A stretch of 64,000 nucleotides of DNA. It comes from Pseudomonas sp. (GTDB lineage: Bacteria > Pseudomonadota > Gammaproteobacteria > Pseudomonadales > Pseudomonadaceae). Made by a program: the position numbers and the translations under genes. The stretch lies in the NCBI RefSeq assembly GCF_030683065.1, contig NZ_JAUXMX010000063.1:62001-126000 (forward strand), given 5' to 3'. Of the stretch, positions 1 through 8,802 are shown piece after piece. Position 1 is the first letter of the stretch, and each line of letters begins with the position of its first letter. The notes below the pieces were generated by a model. It saw nothing but the letters and a program-made list of their open reading frames with translations. It made no database searches and was not told the DNA's origin.

Positions 1-203
1 CAGGCACGGCGACTTTCCCCAACACCCCGGATAACTGGATGTTTGGTATTTCGCCGCTGTCTATCGGTACTGTGGGTGCCCTCATCAACTTTGCTGTCGC
101 CTACGCCGTGTCTCTTGCGACCGTAGCGCCACCTCAGGAGATCCAGGACCTGGTGGAAAGCGTTCGTACTCCCAAAGGTGCTGGTGGCGCGTTGAGCCAC
201 TGA
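1..203 (+). CDS. Sodium:solute symporter, C-terminal end (partial)
   Basis: Only the last 66 codons are inside the window; the gene begins upstream. The frame reads from base 3 and stops at 201-203. It shows a terminal membrane segment (GISPLSIGTVGALINFAVAY) and a short cytoplasmic tail ending in GAGGALSH. This tail is typical, from memory, of the large sodium/solute symporter (ActP / VC_2705-type) proteins of Pseudomonas, which import acetate or related monocarboxylates. The following small membrane protein and the DUF294/exonuclease pair are its usual neighbours in Pseudomonas. The assignment rests on few residues, so the substrate is open. Confidence 0.72.
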   Translation, partial: GTATFPNTPDNWMFGISPLSIGTVGALINFAVAYAVSLATVAPPQEIQDLVESVRTPKGAGGALSH

Positions 204-243
204 GCATAATCAACCTGATCATGTTTGATCAGGGTCTTATCAG

Positions 244-273
244 CGGGCCTCCTTGAGAGGCCCGTTTTATTTT
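244..273 (+). terminator. Rho-independent terminator after the symporter gene
   Basis: An 8-bp stem CGGGCCTC / GAGGCCCG with a 5-nt loop is followed by TTTTATTTT. It lies 40 bases after the symporter stop codon and directly before the start of the next gene at 287. Confidence 0.85.
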
Positions 274-286
274 CGGGAGTCAGTCA

Positions 287-793
287 ATGTTGTGGACAAT
301 ACTTGCCATCGTGGTTTCGGGGTTGGGTGCGGCGGGTATTGCCATGCTGCTGCGCAAACTGACGGGCAACCGCTTACCCAGGTGGATCATTCCGGCATTT
401 GGCGGTTTGGGCATGCTGAGCTACCAGATTTACTACGAGTATTCCTGGTTCGACCACCAGCTGCTGCGTCAGCCGGCTGAGTCCGTGCTGGTGGCCAGTG
501 AAACCGGCGAGGTGTTCTGGCGGCCCTGGACGTTTTACTGGCCGATGACCACTGCCTTCACCGTGCTCGACCGCAAAAGCATGCTGCGCGAGGATGTCGC
601 TGGTGGTGATGTGGTGGCCTTTAACCTGTATCGCTTTGAAAAACAGCATGTCGACCGTGTCAGCTATCAGCCGCATTTGCTCAATTGTATAACGGCAGAA
701 TTGTTGCCCCTGGATGCACAGAAAAAACCGCAGCTGGATCAGTTAAAGCGCATTGCCAAGGATGATGTGCTCTACCAGCAGGTCTGCCAGTAG
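287..793 (+). CDS. Conserved small membrane protein, function unknown
   Basis: 168 residues. A hydrophobic segment at about residues 3-22 (ILAIVVSGLGAAGIAMLL) and another near 34-50 (PAFGGLGMLSYQIYYEY) suggest an inner-membrane protein with a soluble C-terminal half containing an isolated pair of cysteines. I recognise no catalytic motif. The gene starts 14 bases after the symporter terminator and its ATG follows a GGGAGT ribosome-binding site. It sits next to the symporter, as similar proteins do in other Pseudomonas, so an accessory role in the same uptake function is possible but not shown. Confidence 0.75.
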   Translation: MLWTILAIVVSGLGAAGIAMLLRKLTGNRLPRWIIPAFGGLGMLSYQIYYEYSWFDHQLLRQPAESVLVASETGEVFWRPWTFYWPMTTAFTVLDRKSMLREDVAGGDVVAFNLYRFEKQHVDRVSYQPHLLNCITAELLPLDAQKKPQLDQLKRIAKDDVLYQQVCQ

Positions 794-962
794 AGAATGA
801 GTTGAGATAGATCCCTGATCTGCAGCTTGGGGCCAGGGCTTCTGCAGTAACCGCCTGCCGCCACTTGGAGTCGCAGGCGCTGGCATAGACCCAGATCAAT
901 GCGGCCGCCCGCCTGACTCTCTAGAATCCCGTCCCCCCCCTGGATTTCCGAGCCCGCGGTTT

Positions 963-2279
963 ATGGCCACCTCCCTTCGTTACCCCGAACTGCTGTCCCC
1001 TGCCGGCACCCTGAAAAACATGCGCTACGCCTTCGCCTACGGCGCCGATGCGGTGTATGCCGGGCAGCCGCGTTACAGCTTGCGGGTGCGCAATAACGAG
1101 TTCGATCACGCTAACCTTGCCCTTGGTATTGCCGAGGCGCATGCCCAGGGCAAGCAGTTCTATGTGGTGGTTAATATCGCCCCGCATAACGCCAAGCTGA
1201 AGACCTTCCTGAGGGATCTGGCTCCGGTGATCGAGATGGGCCCGGATGCGTTGATCATGTCCGACCCCGGGCTGATCATGCTGGTGCGCGAGCATTTCCC
1301 GCAGATGCCGATTCACCTCTCCGTGCAGGCCAACGCGGTGAATTGGGCCAGCGTGAAGTTCTGGCAGCAACAGGGGCTGAGCCGGGTGATTCTGTCGCGC
1401 GAACTGTCGCTGGAGGAAATCACCGAAATTCGCCAGCAAGTGCCGGGCATGGAGCTGGAGGTGTTCGTCCACGGTGCGCTGTGTATGGCCTATTCCGGAC
1501 GTTGCCTGTTGTCGGGCTACATCAACAAGCGCGACCCCAATCAGGGCAGCTGCACCAATGCCTGTCGCTGGGAGTACAAGGCCGACCAGGCCGTCGAGAA
1601 CGAGCTCGGCGATATTGTGCAGATTGTCGAGCCGACTCTAGGCGTTGGCGCGCCCTCCGAGCAAGTCTTCCTGCTGGAAGACAGTTCGCGCCCAGGTGAG
1701 GCAATGCCTGCCTTTGAAGATGAGCATGGCACCTACATCATGAACTCCAAGGACCTGCGTGCGGTGCAGCACGTCGAGCGCCTGGTGCAGATGGGCGTGC
1801 ACTCGCTGAAGATCGAGGGGCGGACCAAGTCCCACTATTACGTGGCGCGCACCGCTCAGGTATACCGCAAGGCGATCGACGATGCCGTGGCCGGTAGGCC
1901 ATTCGACAAGTCGCTGATGGGCACCCTGGAATCCCTGGCCCATCGCGGCTACACCGAGGGCTTTTTGCGCCGTCATGTGCACGACGAGTACCAGAATTAT
2001 GAGCGTGGCAGCTCGGTGTCCGAACAGCAGCAGTTTGTCGGCGAGTTGACTGGCGAGCGGCGTGGTGAACTGGCTGAAGTGAAAGTGAAAAATCGCTTCG
2101 CTCTCGGCGATGGCCTGGAGCTGATGACGCCCCAGGGCAACCTGCGCTTCACCCTCGAACAGTTGGAAAACCGCCAAGGCCAGGCGGTGACTGTCGCACC
2201 AGGCGACGGCCATGTGGTCTACCTGCCAGTACCGCCTGAGGTGCAGCTGGACTATGGCCTGTTAATGAGGGATCTGTAG
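963..2279 (+). CDS. trhP: U32 family protein, YegQ/TrhP-type tRNA hydroxylation factor
   Basis: 438 residues, close to the usual length of E. coli YegQ (TrhP). It opens with PELLSPAGTLKNMRYAFAYGADAVYAG, the classic U32 beginning. Four cysteines (C174, C181, C197, C201, in VHGALCMAYSGRC and GSCTNACR) fit the iron-sulfur or metal-binding set of the family. TrhP takes part in prephenate-dependent 5-hydroxylation of wobble uridine in tRNA. The C-terminal 80 residues form a beta-rich domain found in the longer U32 members. The family name peptidase is historical. The gene stands alone on the plus strand. Assignment to TrhP rather than another U32 paralogue is from overall sequence resemblance. Confidence 0.85.
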   Translation: MATSLRYPELLSPAGTLKNMRYAFAYGADAVYAGQPRYSLRVRNNEFDHANLALGIAEAHAQGKQFYVVVNIAPHNAKLKTFLRDLAPVIEMGPDALIMSDPGLIMLVREHFPQMPIHLSVQANAVNWASVKFWQQQGLSRVILSRELSLEEITEIRQQVPGMELEVFVHGALCMAYSGRCLLSGYINKRDPNQGSCTNACRWEYKADQAVENELGDIVQIVEPTLGVGAPSEQVFLLEDSSRPGEAMPAFEDEHGTYIMNSKDLRAVQHVERLVQMGVHSLKIEGRTKSHYYVARTAQVYRKAIDDAVAGRPFDKSLMGTLESLAHRGYTEGFLRRHVHDEYQNYERGSSVSEQQQFVGELTGERRGELAEVKVKNRFALGDGLELMTPQGNLRFTLEQLENRQGQAVTVAPGDGHVVYLPVPPEVQLDYGLLMRDL

Positions 2280-2310
2280 CAGCGCGCTGCGTACGCTGCT
2301 TTGCGCTCTT

Positions 2311-2376
2311 GTAGGAGCACGCCATTCGTACGATTTCTTTCGCGGGCATGGAGCTAGGCGTTCCCGCCGCGTCTAC
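2311..2376. repeat. REP-like inverted repeat (divergent copy)
   Basis: Begins GTAGGAGC and ends in a TCTAC complement of its start; the interior carries GGGCATGGAGCTAGGCG, shared in inverted form with the copy at 52487-52553. It sits between the convergent trhP and exonuclease genes, the usual place for such elements. Confidence 0.55.
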
Positions 2377-2443
2377 AAGCCGCTAGACATGAGTGCATCC
2401 AGTTTGTTGCGCGACAGGGGTTCTCCTGCCGGGCGCAGGGCTG

Positions 2444-3148
2444 TTAAATCGAGTGCGCCCGTTGGCGGCGTCGGCTATTGAGCTGCCGCAGCAGCGCGGG
2501 CAGGCTATCCAGATCTTGCTGGCGCGCCTTGCTAAACAGGATCAGCGCCAGTTCGGCGGTTACCAAGGCGTCGGCGCTGGCATGATGACGCTGATGTACT
2601 TGTAGGCTGAAGTGTTGTGTCCAGTCGTCCAGTCCTGCGTGGGGCAGATTGGCCTTGGGGCACAGTAAAGGGGCTATTTCGGCGACATCAAAGAAGGCAT
2701 GCTGCAGGCGATAGCCCAGGCTCTGCTTGAGCGCACGGGCCAGCATGCGCTGGTCGAATTCGGCGTGGAAGGCGAGCAGCGGGCTGTCACCGACGAACTC
2801 CATGAATGCCAGCAGTGCTTCAGCCGGTTCCTCGCCGTTGGCGATCTCACTGGGTGCGATGCCGTGGATCAGGGTGCTGACGCTGGCCTGGTGGCCAGCG
2901 CTCTGCAGGGTGCATTCGAACTGTTGGCTAAGGTCGATGGCACCGTTCTCAATGACCACTGCGCCGATCGACAACACCTGGTCGCGACGCATGTTCAAGC
3001 CGCTGGTTTCCAGGTCGAGAACCACAAAACGCTGCTGGCGCAGGCTGCGTTCATCCAGCTCGGCTGCCTGGCGCAGGCCGCGCTGACGCTCCAGTTGCTG
3101 CTGGGTCAGGATCGGGCCGCGCCCGGTGAACCAAGTGAAGGTGCTCAT
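2444..3148 (-). CDS. DnaQ-like 3'-5' exonuclease
   Basis: 234 residues. Exo I motif VLDLETSG (about residues 44-51), Exo II HAEFDQRML and Exo III with H and D in RHHASADALVTAELAL give a DEDDh nuclease set, as in DNA polymerase III epsilon and RNase T. The N-terminal 40 residues are an extra leader seen in Pseudomonas members. Its start codon overlaps the stop of the upstream DUF294 gene by four bases (3145-3148), so the two are translationally coupled. The usual partner upstream is the acetate-type symporter. Substrate (DNA repair or small RNA trimming) cannot be told from sequence. Confidence 0.85.
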   Translation of the reverse strand: MSTFTWFTGRGPILTQQQLERQRGLRQAAELDERSLRQQRFVVLDLETSGLNMRRDQVLSIGAVVIENGAIDLSQQFECTLQSAGHQASVSTLIHGIAPSEIANGEEPAEALLAFMEFVGDSPLLAFHAEFDQRMLARALKQSLGYRLQHAFFDVAEIAPLLCPKANLPHAGLDDWTQHFSLQVHQRHHASADALVTAELALILFSKARQQDLDSLPALLRQLNSRRRQRAHSI

Positions 3149-5076
3149 AACTGATACCTCACGGCCAGGCTGCTCTGTAGTCGCTGTGCCTGGCGGAAGG
3201 ACTCTCGCAGAATGCGCTGATCCAGGTGATTAAGGTGACCAGGGTCGACCCGGTTGGAGTAGGGCAGGCCGTCGCGGGTCTGCAGTTGGTGTTGCTGCAT
3301 GCGGGTTTGCTGGATGAAGTGGTAGGCCTCTTCATAGGCCGCGCCATCGAGCGGCTCAATCACGCCTTTGGCGATCAGTTCGCGCAGGCGCTCCAGGGTG
3401 TTGCAGGTTTCGACGCCATGGCTCAGGGCCAGCAGGCGGGCGCCGTCGACGAAGGGGGTCAGGCCTTGCACCTTGAGATCGAGGGTGTCTTTCTCGGCCC
3501 CTTTGCGCGCCACTACGAAGTCACGAAACACGCCAACCGGCGGGCGGTGACTCAGGGCATTCTCGGCCAGCATGCGCTGGAACAGACTGTTGCTGGCGAC
3601 CTGTTTGAGCAGGCCCTGGCGCAACTGGTCGCAGCCATAGGGGTCACCCCAGACTACCCGCAGGTCGAAATAGATGGTCGAACTGAGCAGGTTTTCCGGG
3701 GTCGCCTCATTGATGAAGCTGTTGAAGCGCCGCGCCCACTCCTGGCGCGACAGGCACAGTTCCGGGTTGCCGGCCATGATGTTGCCCTTGCACAGGGTGA
3801 ATCCGCACAGGGCCAGGCGCTGGTTGATTTCGACGGCCAGTGGCAGCAGGCGTTGGCGGATATCGTCGGCCGCCACCGAGTCGGCGGCCTCGAACAGGAT
3901 GCCGTTGTCCTGGTCGGTGTACAGGGTCTGTTCGCGTCGGCCTTCGCTGCCGAAGCATAGCCAGGTGAAAGGCACGCCGGGGTTGCCGAGGTCTTCCAGG
4001 GTCAGTTCGATTACCCGACATACGGTGTGGTCGTTAAACAGGGTAATGATGTGGGTGATCTGGGTTGAACTGGCGCCGTGGGCGAGCATGCGGTCGACCA
4101 ATTGCTGGATGTCGCTGCGCAGTGCCACCAGGGTCTCGACTGTGCCGGCATGGCGAATGGTGCGGGCCAGATGGACCAGGTCGACCCGCTGCAGGGAGAA
4201 CAGGTCGCGCTCGGACACCACACCGCACAGGCGCTCGTGTTCAACCAGGCAGATGTGGGCGATATGCCGCTCGGTCATGGCGATTGCCGCCTCGAAGGCG
4301 CTGGCGTCGGGCGGCAGGTAGAACGGTTCGAGCGTCATCAGGCTGTCGATCGGCTGATCCAGCGAGCTGCCATCTGCAATCACCCGGCGCAGGTCGCGCA
4401 GGGTGAAAATCCCCAAAGGTTTGTGTGCCGGGTCGACGATAACGATGCTGCCAACGTGCTGCTCGTGCATCAGTTGCACGGCCTTGCGCAGCGGCGTATC
4501 GGGCGGGCAGCTGATCGGCTGGCGCATCGCCAACTCGCCCAGACGGGTGTCCAGCGAGTACTGCGCGCCGAGGCTTTCCACCGCGCGCATCTGGACCTGC
4601 TGGTTGACCTGGTCGAGCAGGCTGCTGACCCCGCGCAAGGCGAAGTCGCGAAACGGGTTGGACAGCGAAAACAGCTTGATAAAGGCCGGCTTGGCGAGCA
4701 GCAGGCAAAAGGTATCTTCGGCGGCCAGGTGTTCGGTGCGGGTGGCACGTTCACCGATCAGTGCGGCCAAGGGGAAGCACTCGCCGCTGGTGATTTCGAA
4801 GGTGGTTTCAGTGCCGCGCTTGGCCGAGTGCGGGCGCTCGCCATGCACATGGCCCTGCTTGACGATGTAGAAGTATTCAACCGGACCATCAGTCGGCTTG
4901 ATGATGGTCTCGCCAGCACTATAGAAACGCAGCTGGCAGTTTTCCACCAGATAGGCCAAGTGGGCCATGTCCATCTGGTTGAACGGGGGATATTTCTGCA
5001 GGAACTCTACGGTGCCGTGGATGTTCTGCGACACCGCTGTCTTTCCCGCTTGGGTGTAAGCGTCCGACTTGCTCAT
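3145..5076 (-). CDS. cNMP-binding / CBS / DUF294 nucleotidyltransferase-like protein
   Basis: 643 residues from ATG at 5076, chosen because GTGAGG lies seven bases upstream and family members start MSK-DA; an ATG ten codons further upstream lacks this support. Order of domains: cyclic-nucleotide-binding-like domain (about 20-130), paired CBS domains (about 160-285), GlnD/DUF294 nucleotidyltransferase domain with GSEGRREQTLYTDQDNGI (about 365-382), and the helical DUF294 C-terminal part. GSEGR and the D-x-D pair match the GlnD-type active site, so nucleotidylation of a partner or nucleotide-responsive signalling is plausible. Linked by overlap to the exonuclease. In Pseudomonas this pair follows the acetate symporter and may sense energy state. 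Confidence 0.85.
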   Translation of the reverse strand: MSKSDAYTQAGKTAVSQNIHGTVEFLQKYPPFNQMDMAHLAYLVENCQLRFYSAGETIIKPTDGPVEYFYIVKQGHVHGERPHSAKRGTETTFEITSGECFPLAALIGERATRTEHLAAEDTFCLLLAKPAFIKLFSLSNPFRDFALRGVSSLLDQVNQQVQMRAVESLGAQYSLDTRLGELAMRQPISCPPDTPLRKAVQLMHEQHVGSIVIVDPAHKPLGIFTLRDLRRVIADGSSLDQPIDSLMTLEPFYLPPDASAFEAAIAMTERHIAHICLVEHERLCGVVSERDLFSLQRVDLVHLARTIRHAGTVETLVALRSDIQQLVDRMLAHGASSTQITHIITLFNDHTVCRVIELTLEDLGNPGVPFTWLCFGSEGRREQTLYTDQDNGILFEAADSVAADDIRQRLLPLAVEINQRLALCGFTLCKGNIMAGNPELCLSRQEWARRFNSFINEATPENLLSSTIYFDLRVVWGDPYGCDQLRQGLLKQVASNSLFQRMLAENALSHRPPVGVFRDFVVARKGAEKDTLDLKVQGLTPFVDGARLLALSHGVETCNTLERLRELIAKGVIEPLDGAAYEEAYHFIQQTRMQQHQLQTRDGLPYSNRVDPGHLNHLDQRILRESFRQAQRLQSSLAVRYQL

Positions 5077-5189
5077 GGGCGGCCTCACGATTCTTTGATA
5101 AAGCATCCTCGGTTGGCGCAGCCATTTGCGCCATTGGACGTAAGTCTAGGCGCAGATGCGTCAGTGTTGAGGCCTTGTCGACAGGCCAT

Positions 5190-5220
5190 AAAAAACCCCC
5201 GGAAGTTGCTCTTCCGGGGG
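5190..5220 (-). terminator. Rho-independent terminator of the binding protein-porin-chemoreceptor operon
   Basis: Perfect 10-bp stem CCCCCGGAAG / CTTCCGGGGG with a TTGCT loop. Read leftward it is followed by a run of six U, 66 bases past the stop of the gene at 5286. Confidence 0.9.
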
Positions 5221-5285
5221 CTTTATGGCTTTGCTTTACGGGCTGCTTTCAATTGTCAGCAAACCGAAGCGTTTACCTGAGCATG

Positions 5286-5690
5286 CTAGGGGAGGGTAAA
5301 CAGCACCTTCACCGAATCATTCACTGACGCGGCGTCGACGTAGCCAATGGCGTCTGCTTCTGCTGCGACTTTGGCAATCACCTCGGCGTCACCGCCTACG
5401 GTTGGCGGTGGCTGGCCCTTGCCGGTGAAGACCAGTCCTGACCAGTAGGATTTGAGCTGGGATTCACTTTTGTTGGTGACGCTGGTGTAGAACGCGTCCT
5501 TGGTCGGCGACCAATCTTTGTGGTCCACGCCTTTCATGGATTTGTCCTTGCCCAGGAAGATGTTGCTGACTTCCGCCTGGTTAGGTGCTTTAGCCGCGCC
5601 GGGGTTAACGATGACCGCCACCTCGGCCTGAGCCAGGGCGCTGGCACCCAGGCACATCACAGCGCAGAGCGTTCGAATGGAATACTTCAT
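5286..5690 (-). CDS. Small PstS-like phosphate-binding protein
   Basis: 134 residues with a signal peptide ending in ALAQAEVAVIVN (cleavage near residue 22). The rest resembles the PBP-like domain of PstS-type proteins: the early VNPGAA..., KDWSPTKDAFYTSV, SQLKSYWSGLVFTGKGQPP, and AIGYVDAASV near the C-terminus are hallmarks of the short single-domain family often annotated as phosphate ABC transporter substrate-binding protein. It is about half the size of true PstS, and no ABC transporter genes are adjacent. It is last in an operon with a porin (11-base gap) and a chemoreceptor, so a periplasmic sensing or ligand-delivery role is likely. The ligand is unproven. Confidence 0.8.
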   Translation of the reverse strand: MKYSIRTLCAVMCLGASALAQAEVAVIVNPGAAKAPNQAEVSNIFLGKDKSMKGVDHKDWSPTKDAFYTSVTNKSESQLKSYWSGLVFTGKGQPPPTVGGDAEVIAKVAAEADAIGYVDAASVNDSVKVLFTLP

Positions 5691-5701
5691 GAATGCTCTC
5701 C

Positions 5702-6883
5702 TCAGAATACGAAATCGACGCCGACACTGATGATGTCGCCGTCAAAGTTGCGGGCGGGGCTGCCAACCACACCGGCTGGAATTGGGCCGATGCCCTCAGC
5801 ATTGATGGCGTTATCGAACGCTTCCTGGGGCGTACTTACAAACACGCCGTCATAGCCGCCTGAGGTGTCAACACGCTTGTATTCGCTTTTCAGGACCACG
5901 TTGGGCAGCAGGTTGTAGTTCAGTCCCAGCGTCCAGGAGTTCTGCCGGCCGGCATCGTCATCCAGTTGTGCGTAGGTGACATGGGTCAGGAACTCGCCAA
6001 AGCGACGGCCACCCATCAGGTAGAAGGCATCTACGCTGCCAAAACCGTCGGCCTCAATAACACGTGAGGTCCATTCGTTACTGGTCAGCCAGGTGCCGTT
6101 GTCGTACTGGTAGCCGATAGAGGTGAACTTGCCCTTTTGCTTGTCCAAGCTTTGGAATGCCTGGGTAATGACCCCGCCACCCGCCAAAGCAGGCAATCGC
6201 ACTACGCCTTCAATCTCAGAGGAGATATCCGCTTCCACATAGCCCACGCGCAGGGTGCCGAGATCGTTGGTTGCCAGGCTGATGCTGGCACCGAATACCT
6301 TGTCGTAGTCGATGTCATGCATGTCATCGAAGGCAAAGATGTCGCGGTTCTTCGCCTGACCACCGGCTACCTGGAAGGCCATTGAACCGAAGGAAAGTGG
6401 CAGGTTGTAAACCGCGTCCAAACCCTCATAGTTAGACAGTTGGACCTGGCTGTAGACCTCGTCCGGCAGGCGCAGCCATGGGTAGCTGAAGCCTACGTCG
6501 ATACTTTCCGAATACATGTAAACCGGGGTGCGCAGACGGCCGGCGCGCAGCATCAGGCTGTCGTTGGCCTGCCAAGATAAATAAGCCCACTCCACGTTGG
6601 CTTTCCATTCGTCTTGTGCGGGCTTGGCGGTCAGTTGCAGCGTTGCGCCAATGCTGTCGGTGAGGCCGTAATTGACCTGCGCACCAAACTTGGACAGCTG
6701 ATCGCCGCGCCAGGAATCAGTGGTCTGGCCGGTGATGCCATAGCTTCGGCCATCGTCTTCTCCGCCCAGGTGGGTGAAGCCGACAGTGCCGAAGGTGTTG
6801 AAACGGTATTCGCCTTGCTCCAGCGCGAACGCTGGGGCTGTAGCCAGGCAGATGGCCAAGGGAAGCAGGCGTACTTTAAACAT
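5702..6883 (-). CDS. Outer-membrane porin
   Basis: 393 residues. A signal peptide ends in ATAPAFALEQ (cleavage near residue 20). The mature part alternates short hydrophobic and polar stretches typical of a beta-barrel (NTFGTVGFTHLGG, FGAQVNYGLTDSIGATLQLTAK, VNVEWAYLSW) and ends VGVDFVF with the terminal aromatic expected for BAM insertion. It contains the LRAGRLRTPVYMYSES strand found in porins of the gram-negative porin superfamily. The next gene downstream is a PstS-like binding protein and the upstream one a chemoreceptor. A role in uptake of an anion, for instance a phosphorus compound, is inferred from that pairing only. Confidence 0.8.
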   Translation of the reverse strand: MFKVRLLPLAICLATAPAFALEQGEYRFNTFGTVGFTHLGGEDDGRSYGITGQTTDSWRGDQLSKFGAQVNYGLTDSIGATLQLTAKPAQDEWKANVEWAYLSWQANDSLMLRAGRLRTPVYMYSESIDVGFSYPWLRLPDEVYSQVQLSNYEGLDAVYNLPLSFGSMAFQVAGGQAKNRDIFAFDDMHDIDYDKVFGASISLATNDLGTLRVGYVEADISSEIEGVVRLPALAGGGVITQAFQSLDKQKGKFTSIGYQYDNGTWLTSNEWTSRVIEADGFGSVDAFYLMGGRRFGEFLTHVTYAQLDDDAGRQNSWTLGLNYNLLPNVVLKSEYKRVDTSGGYDGVFVSTPQEAFDNAINAEGIGPIPAGVVGSPARNFDGDIISVGVDFVF

Positions 6884-6906
6884 GCAGTGATGCTCCTGTG
6901 TTCAGG

Positions 6907-8526
6907 TTAAACGCGAAATTGGGCCGTTGCCGCGCGCAGATGGTCCCCTGTGCCGACCAACTGCTCGCCGAGGCGAGCAGTGGCTTCTGCACCTTGAGCG
7001 GTTGCTTGTGCGTCCTGCTGCAACACTTGTGTGTCTTGCTGAATGGAACTGGAAAGACCGATCTGTTCCTGGGTGAACTGCGCAATCCCTGCGTTCAACT
7101 GATTGATATGACCGACGGCGCTGACGATGGCTTCAAGAATTTGCGTGGCTTGGACCGAGCGCTCGATACTCGCCTGGGCCTTCTCGCCATTGGCGGTCAT
7201 CACGTTGAGTACGCCGTTGGCACTGTTCTGCAGGCGCATGATGATGTTCTGGATTTCCGCCGTAGAAGCCGCGGTTTTTGAGGCCAGATTACGCACCTCG
7301 TCTGCCACCACCGCAAAGCCGCGGCCTTGTTCGCCGGCCCGCGCCGCCTCGATGGCGGCATTGAGCGCCAGCAGGTTGGTTTGTTCGGCAATGCTGCGGA
7401 TGACTGTGAGTACGGAGCCCACTTGCTGGGTTTCTTCTTCCAGTTGCTGCATGGCACCGACAGCATCCATCACGCTGCTGCCCAGGTCGCTGATACTGCT
7501 CGACAGGCTGCCAATGTTTTTGCGCGCCTGGTCTGCTTGTTGCGAGGCTGCACCGGCTTCCTCGGAGGCTTGTTGCGAGCGGTGTGCGACTTCCTGAATG
7601 CTGTTGGTCATGTTCAGTATGTCGCGGCTGATCGACTCGGTATGACCTTGCTGAGAGCGCGAGTTCTCTTTGGCATCCTGGGTCAGCCGGTACAGCTCCT
7701 GGGACATGCCCGCGAGTGGGCTGGCAGCATCGATAATTTGCCGAATGGTGCCTTGCAGCTTGTCGATAAAACCATTGAACAGCTGAATCATTTCGCCGAT
7801 CTCATCATTTGAGTCGACATTCACGCGGCGGGTCAGGTCGCCGTCACCACGGGCAATAGCTTGCAGTGAGGTGATTACGCCGCGCACGTTGGCCATGGTG
7901 CCGCGGATTACCAGTATGGAAGCGATGCTGATCAGCAGTACCAAAATGGCGGAGAGGGCAAAACCGACCCGTGTGGTAGTCGCATTATCTGTGCGGGTTT
8001 TCGCCAGCGTTTCCTGGAAATCCTGGTAGGCATGCCTGCGAAACGCCTCGCCAGACTTTTCTGCACTGTTCAGGTCGCTTGCCATCCGTCCGAGGCTCGG
8101 GGCGAGGTCTTCGAAGCTGGCACTGCCATTGATCAGCTGTTCCGATGCCGGCAATGCATTGTCGGCATAACGCTGAATGGCGCTTCGCCAAGTGTCCAGC
8201 TCCTGACGGCGATCGGCCAGGGTCACCAGGCGTTGCAGCTCTTGCTGCTTGCTGGCAATTTCAGCCAGTACCTTGCGGGCTTCGTCGAGGGTTTCCAGTT
8301 CGCCTGCAGCCACTGCGCTATTGAGCAGGCCGGGAAGGCGTGAATACTGGAAGATCACCGCATCAGCTTTTTCCAGGGTCGGGAAACTGTTGGTTTCCAG
8401 CGTGACCAGCCGTACATCATTGTTGGCCAGTTGCAGCGAGGTATAAGCCACGAATAGGAGCAGGCCTAGCAAGGCAATGGCGGGCAACAGCAAGAATTTC
8501 AGCGTCAGTGAGAGATTTTTCAACAT
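6907..8526 (-). CDS. Methyl-accepting chemotaxis protein
   Basis: 539 residues from ATG at 8526. This start puts the first membrane segment (FLLLPAIALLGLLLFVA, about 11-27) at the N-terminus as usual; a start 22 codons upstream is possible, and neither has a strong ribosome-binding site. Periplasmic sensor domain about 30-186, helical; second membrane segment about 187-208; HAMP domain next; cytoplasmic signalling hairpin with the invariant tip EQTNLLALNAAIEAARAGE. It heads the operon with the porin and PstS-like protein, so its ligand may be delivered by them. The sensor domain looks like a four-helix type but I cannot name its ligand. Confidence 0.9.
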   Translation of the reverse strand: MLKNLSLTLKFLLLPAIALLGLLLFVAYTSLQLANNDVRLVTLETNSFPTLEKADAVIFQYSRLPGLLNSAVAAGELETLDEARKVLAEIASKQQELQRLVTLADRRQELDTWRSAIQRYADNALPASEQLINGSASFEDLAPSLGRMASDLNSAEKSGEAFRRHAYQDFQETLAKTRTDNATTTRVGFALSAILVLLISIASILVIRGTMANVRGVITSLQAIARGDGDLTRRVNVDSNDEIGEMIQLFNGFIDKLQGTIRQIIDAASPLAGMSQELYRLTQDAKENSRSQQGHTESISRDILNMTNSIQEVAHRSQQASEEAGAASQQADQARKNIGSLSSSISDLGSSVMDAVGAMQQLEEETQQVGSVLTVIRSIAEQTNLLALNAAIEAARAGEQGRGFAVVADEVRNLASKTAASTAEIQNIIMRLQNSANGVLNVMTANGEKAQASIERSVQATQILEAIVSAVGHINQLNAGIAQFTQEQIGLSSSIQQDTQVLQQDAQATAQGAEATARLGEQLVGTGDHLRAATAQFRV

Positions 8527-8593
8527 GGCAGAAATACCCAGGGGGGAGGGGTGTGGCGTGTAGCGGCACAAATAGTGAACGTGTTCCGCCATT

Positions 8594-8611
8594 TGGTCAT
8601 TTTACGGTCAT
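8594..8611 (+). promoter_or_regulatory. 11-bp-phased GGTCAT direct repeat upstream of the chemoreceptor operon
   Basis: TGGTCAT-TTTA-CGGTCAT has the geometry of a Pho box (7-mers with a 4-base spacer; 5/7 and 6/7 match to CTGTCAT). It reads toward the plus strand, whereas the operon runs on the minus strand, so function as a PhoB activating site is doubtful. Confidence 0.25.
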
Positions 8612-8756
8612 ATTTTCTATTATGGCCATCTATGGTTTCGGCCAGCAGCGGTATTTCTAGAGCCAATAAACCCGTCTTGCCCTAAAATTGTCGGACAAAA
8701 ATATTCTTTCCTTGGGCAGCGTATCTGCTACCTCTTCAATGCTTTCTGGCTGCGCA

Positions 8757-8780
8757 ATAAAAACCGCCCCGAAGGGCGGT
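8757..8780 (-). terminator. Rho-independent terminator of glcB
   Basis: ACCGCCC / GGGCGGT stem with a four-base loop, followed on the minus strand by TTTTTATT. It lies 23 bases past the glcB stop codon. Confidence 0.88.
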
Positions 8781-8802
8781 TCACGTTCTCGTTAGTATCG
8801 AG

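Noticed and set aside
8594..8611. Pho box for the chemoreceptor operon
   Set aside because: The repeat geometry fits but it points away from the operon, and no gene lies in its direction. Kept only as a low-confidence site.
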